Shown in pieces: positions 4,101-5,701 of a stretch of DNA of 5,701 bases; the stretch's first letter is position 1; each line of letters starts with the position of its first letter. Under the pieces are notes generated by a model. The model did no database searches and had not been told where the DNA came from. It saw only the letters and a program-made list of their open reading frames with translations. The stretch is from UBA3210 sp963648895 (GTDB lineage Bacteria; Bacillota_I; Bacilli_A; RFN20; CAG-449): the NCBI GenBank assembly GCA_963648895.1, contig CAVJGK010000098.1:1-5701 (forward strand). Reading direction: 5' to 3'. The position numbers and the translations under genes were made by a program.

Positions 4101-5701
4101 CTATTTATTTTTAACTCCACGCTTTTTATTAATACGTTCAATTTCTTCATTGATCATATCACCAAGTTTAGTTTCATCAATTTCAATATTTGCTTCTGCC
4201 GCGGAGGATTTATCAGCGAAAGCATCAAATATTTGTTGCTTTTCATCTAATAATTTAACTAATTTTTCATCAATAGAATTTTCACATAATAAACGATATA
4301 CTAATACATTTCTTGCTTGTCCCATTCTATAAGCTCTAGATATAGCTTGGTTTTCAATTGAAGGTTTTAATTGAGGTTCACAAATAACTACTACAGAAGC
4401 TGATTGAATATTTAATCCAGTACCGCCAGAATTAATTTGGGCTAATAAGACAGTTCCAGCCGGAGAAGCATCAAATTCATCAATAATTTCTTGTCTTCTA
4501 TTTACATTGACAGATCCATTAATAGGATTTAAACATTTACCTTTTAAAAAATCATGTATTTTGGCAATAGTATCTAAATAGAAAGAAAATACTAATACTT
4601 TTCTATTTTCTGCTTCAGCTTCTTGCACTATTTCTTTAAGTCTTAAAGCCTTAGAAGATTTATTTAAATCATCAACATTCCAAGATACTCTTCTAATATC
4701 TTGATATTTCTTACTTAGAATAGTTTCTTCATAAATCTTTTCTTCTTCAGAAGATAATACACACCATTCTCTCGATTCTATTTTATCCGGTAATTCTTGT
4801 AAGACATTTTCTCTTTTTCTTCGATAATAAACGGGAGCTATTTTATCTCTAAATTGAGGTGCAGATGCCATAAAGGCATATTTTTTTACTTCTGAAGCAA
4901 CTCCTTCATTTAATGGTTCAATTAAAGATATCATCTCATCTACATTGTTTTCTAAAGCCGTACCTGTCATAAATAATAATCTTTCCGCATGAGAGGCAAT
5001 GGCTCTAGTATTGATACTTCTATTCGCTCCTACGTTTTTAATATAATGAGCTTCATCAACTACTAATAAAGAAAATTTAAAATCATCTTCTAATTTAATA
5101 TAAGAAGTAGATTCATAATTAGTAACTCCTACTCCTCCATTTTTTAACCAAGATTTAAAGGCAGCTTGTTTACCATTGCCATGAATTTTGATAACTGGTA
5201 ATTTACTATGTTTAGAAACTTCTCTACACCAGTTTGTAACAACTGAAGCTGGACAAATAACTAAAAAATGTGTTCCACCAGTATTTTTTAAAGATACCAT
5301 AGTAGCGATGGCTTGAATAGTTTTACCTAACCCCATTTCATCACCTAAAAGGACTTTTTCTTGATGGAGGATATATTTAACACCCCATTCTTGATATTTT
5401 CTTAAAGTGCATAATAATCCATCTGGAAAGAAGCATTCATCTTGAATTTGTCTGGCCAGTTCTTCTGGTAAACCATAGATTGCATCATCATTTCCAAGCA
5501 CTCCAGGAGCGACTTCTTCTATAACATTAAAATAAGTAATTGAATTAATTTCAAAATCATCCCAAGCATTATTTTCTTTAATACGTAATTTTCTAAAACT
5601 AGAATAGATATCTTCCACATTCTTCTTATATGAAGATAAATTATCTTTTAAATTATTATAAGAGGTTTTAACCTCTTGTTTTTCTTCTTCAGTATAAAAG
5701 A
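4101..5701 (-). CDS. SNF2/Swi2-family DEAH helicase, C-terminal part (N-terminus beyond window edge)
   Basis: A full SNF2 ATPase core is present. Numbering from the GTG codon at 5618: motif I DEMGLGKT (93-100), motif II DEAH (188-191), motif III TGTALEN (218-224), helicase-C from ~325, motif V INSGGTGLN (395-403) and motif VI QAISRAYRMGQ (424-434) with both conserved Arg. It ends in a lysine-rich tail (INKKRGVKNK) and TAG. The GTG is probably not the real start. It lacks a convincing ribosome site (only AAGAAG 3 bases away), and the frame stays open for 27 more codons to the edge (FYTEEEKQEVKTSYNNLKDN and on), a charged, probably helical stretch. SNF2 proteins of this type often carry several hundred N-terminal residues. 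Family members are ATP-driven dsDNA translocases that remodel protein-DNA complexes, for example in transcription recycling, repair or restriction-like defence. Nothing here identifies which. Confidence 0.93.
   Translation of the reverse strand, partial: FYTEEEKQEVKTSYNNLKDNLSSYKKNVEDIYSSFRKLRIKENNAWDDFEINSITYFNVIEEVAPGVLGNDDAIYGLPEELARQIQDECFFPDGLLCTLRKYQEWGVKYILHQEKVLLGDEMGLGKTIQAIATMVSLKNTGGTHFLVICPASVVTNWCREVSKHSKLPVIKIHGNGKQAAFKSWLKNGGVGVTNYESTSYIKLEDDFKFSLLVVDEAHYIKNVGANRSINTRAIASHAERLLFMTGTALENNVDEMISLIEPLNEGVASEVKKYAFMASAPQFRDKIAPVYYRRKRENVLQELPDKIESREWCVLSSEEEKIYEETILSKKYQDIRRVSWNVDDLNKSSKALRLKEIVQEAEAENRKVLVFSFYLDTIAKIHDFLKGKCLNPINGSVNVNRRQEIIDEFDASPAGTVLLAQINSGGTGLNIQSASVVVICEPQLKPSIENQAISRAYRMGQARNVLVYRLLCENSIDEKLVKLLDEKQQIFDAFADKSSAAEANIEIDETKLGDMINEEIERINKKRGVKNK
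5660..5677. repeat. Perfect inverted repeat AAGAGGTT-TT-AACCTCTT inside the SNF2 coding region
   Basis: Eight-base arms flank 2 bases. In RNA this would fold as a 7-pair stem with a 4-base loop. It lies within an apparently open reading frame, has no proper U-tract after it, and is most likely incidental. Confidence 0.4.

Noticed and set aside
3996..4332. Short plus-strand frames near the end of the SNF2 gene
   Set aside because: They cross the intergenic region and the antisense of a well-supported helicase; hydrophobic AT-driven composition and no initiation signals.
5660..5677. Terminator within the SNF2 gene
   Set aside because: The hairpin lies in an open reading frame and is followed by ATAATAATTT rather than a U-tract.
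1611..5701. Mycoplasma-type genetic code (TGA = Trp)
   Set aside because: Both long frames are complete with TGG for Trp and contain no in-frame TGA, although the base composition is Mollicutes-like.
4101..5701. Assignment of the SNF2 gene to a named defence system such as DISARM
   Set aside because: No companion genes (methyltransferase, DUF1998 or PLD nuclease) are in the window and the N-terminus is missing, so the name would be a guess.

Overview
The window is 5.7 kb of very AT-rich DNA from what looks like a low-GC Gram-positive (Bacillota or Mycoplasmatota-like) bacterium. The reasons are short intergenic gaps, purine-rich Shine-Dalgarno sites, strong hairpin-plus-U-tract terminators, TATAAT-type promoters, and a lipoprotein with collagen-like, InlB-type and CotH domains of the kind common in gut-associated Bacilli. 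All Trp codons I checked are TGG and no in-frame TGA is needed, so the standard bacterial code fits and the Mycoplasma TGA=Trp code does not. The exact lineage cannot be fixed from the sequence.

All three genes lie on the minus strand, so transcription runs from right to left. At the right, 4101-5701 holds the C-terminal part of a SNF2/Swi2-family helicase (DEAH, superfamily 2). Its reading frame stays open to the window edge, so its true start is outside. It ends in a rho-independent terminator at 4046-4080. Next is a complete 779-residue lipoprotein (1611-3950) with its own promoter, a Shine-Dalgarno site and an elaborate 3' UTR ending in a second terminator at 1495-1532. Its order of parts is lipobox, collagen-like repeat, an InlB/Listeria-Bacteroides repeat, a CxxC module, a CotH-type secreted kinase domain and a C-terminal beta-rich domain. 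At the left, 1-1338 encodes the first 446 residues of a superfamily 1 helicase (Walker A GPPGTGKT). It has its own extended -10 promoter and a near-perfect Shine-Dalgarno site, and its C-terminal half runs off the window. Its first ~90 residues resemble a WYL-type domain.

The genes appear to be three separate transcription units, so no shared pathway is shown. The two helicases would act on nucleic acid in the cytoplasm, while the CotH lipoprotein would sit on the outer face of the membrane. The most interesting structure is a pair of homologous terminators with a conserved 18-base lead-in (29 of 30 bases identical, direct orientation). They bracket exactly the promoter plus the lipoprotein gene, as if that unit were a cassette placed between the two helicase genes.
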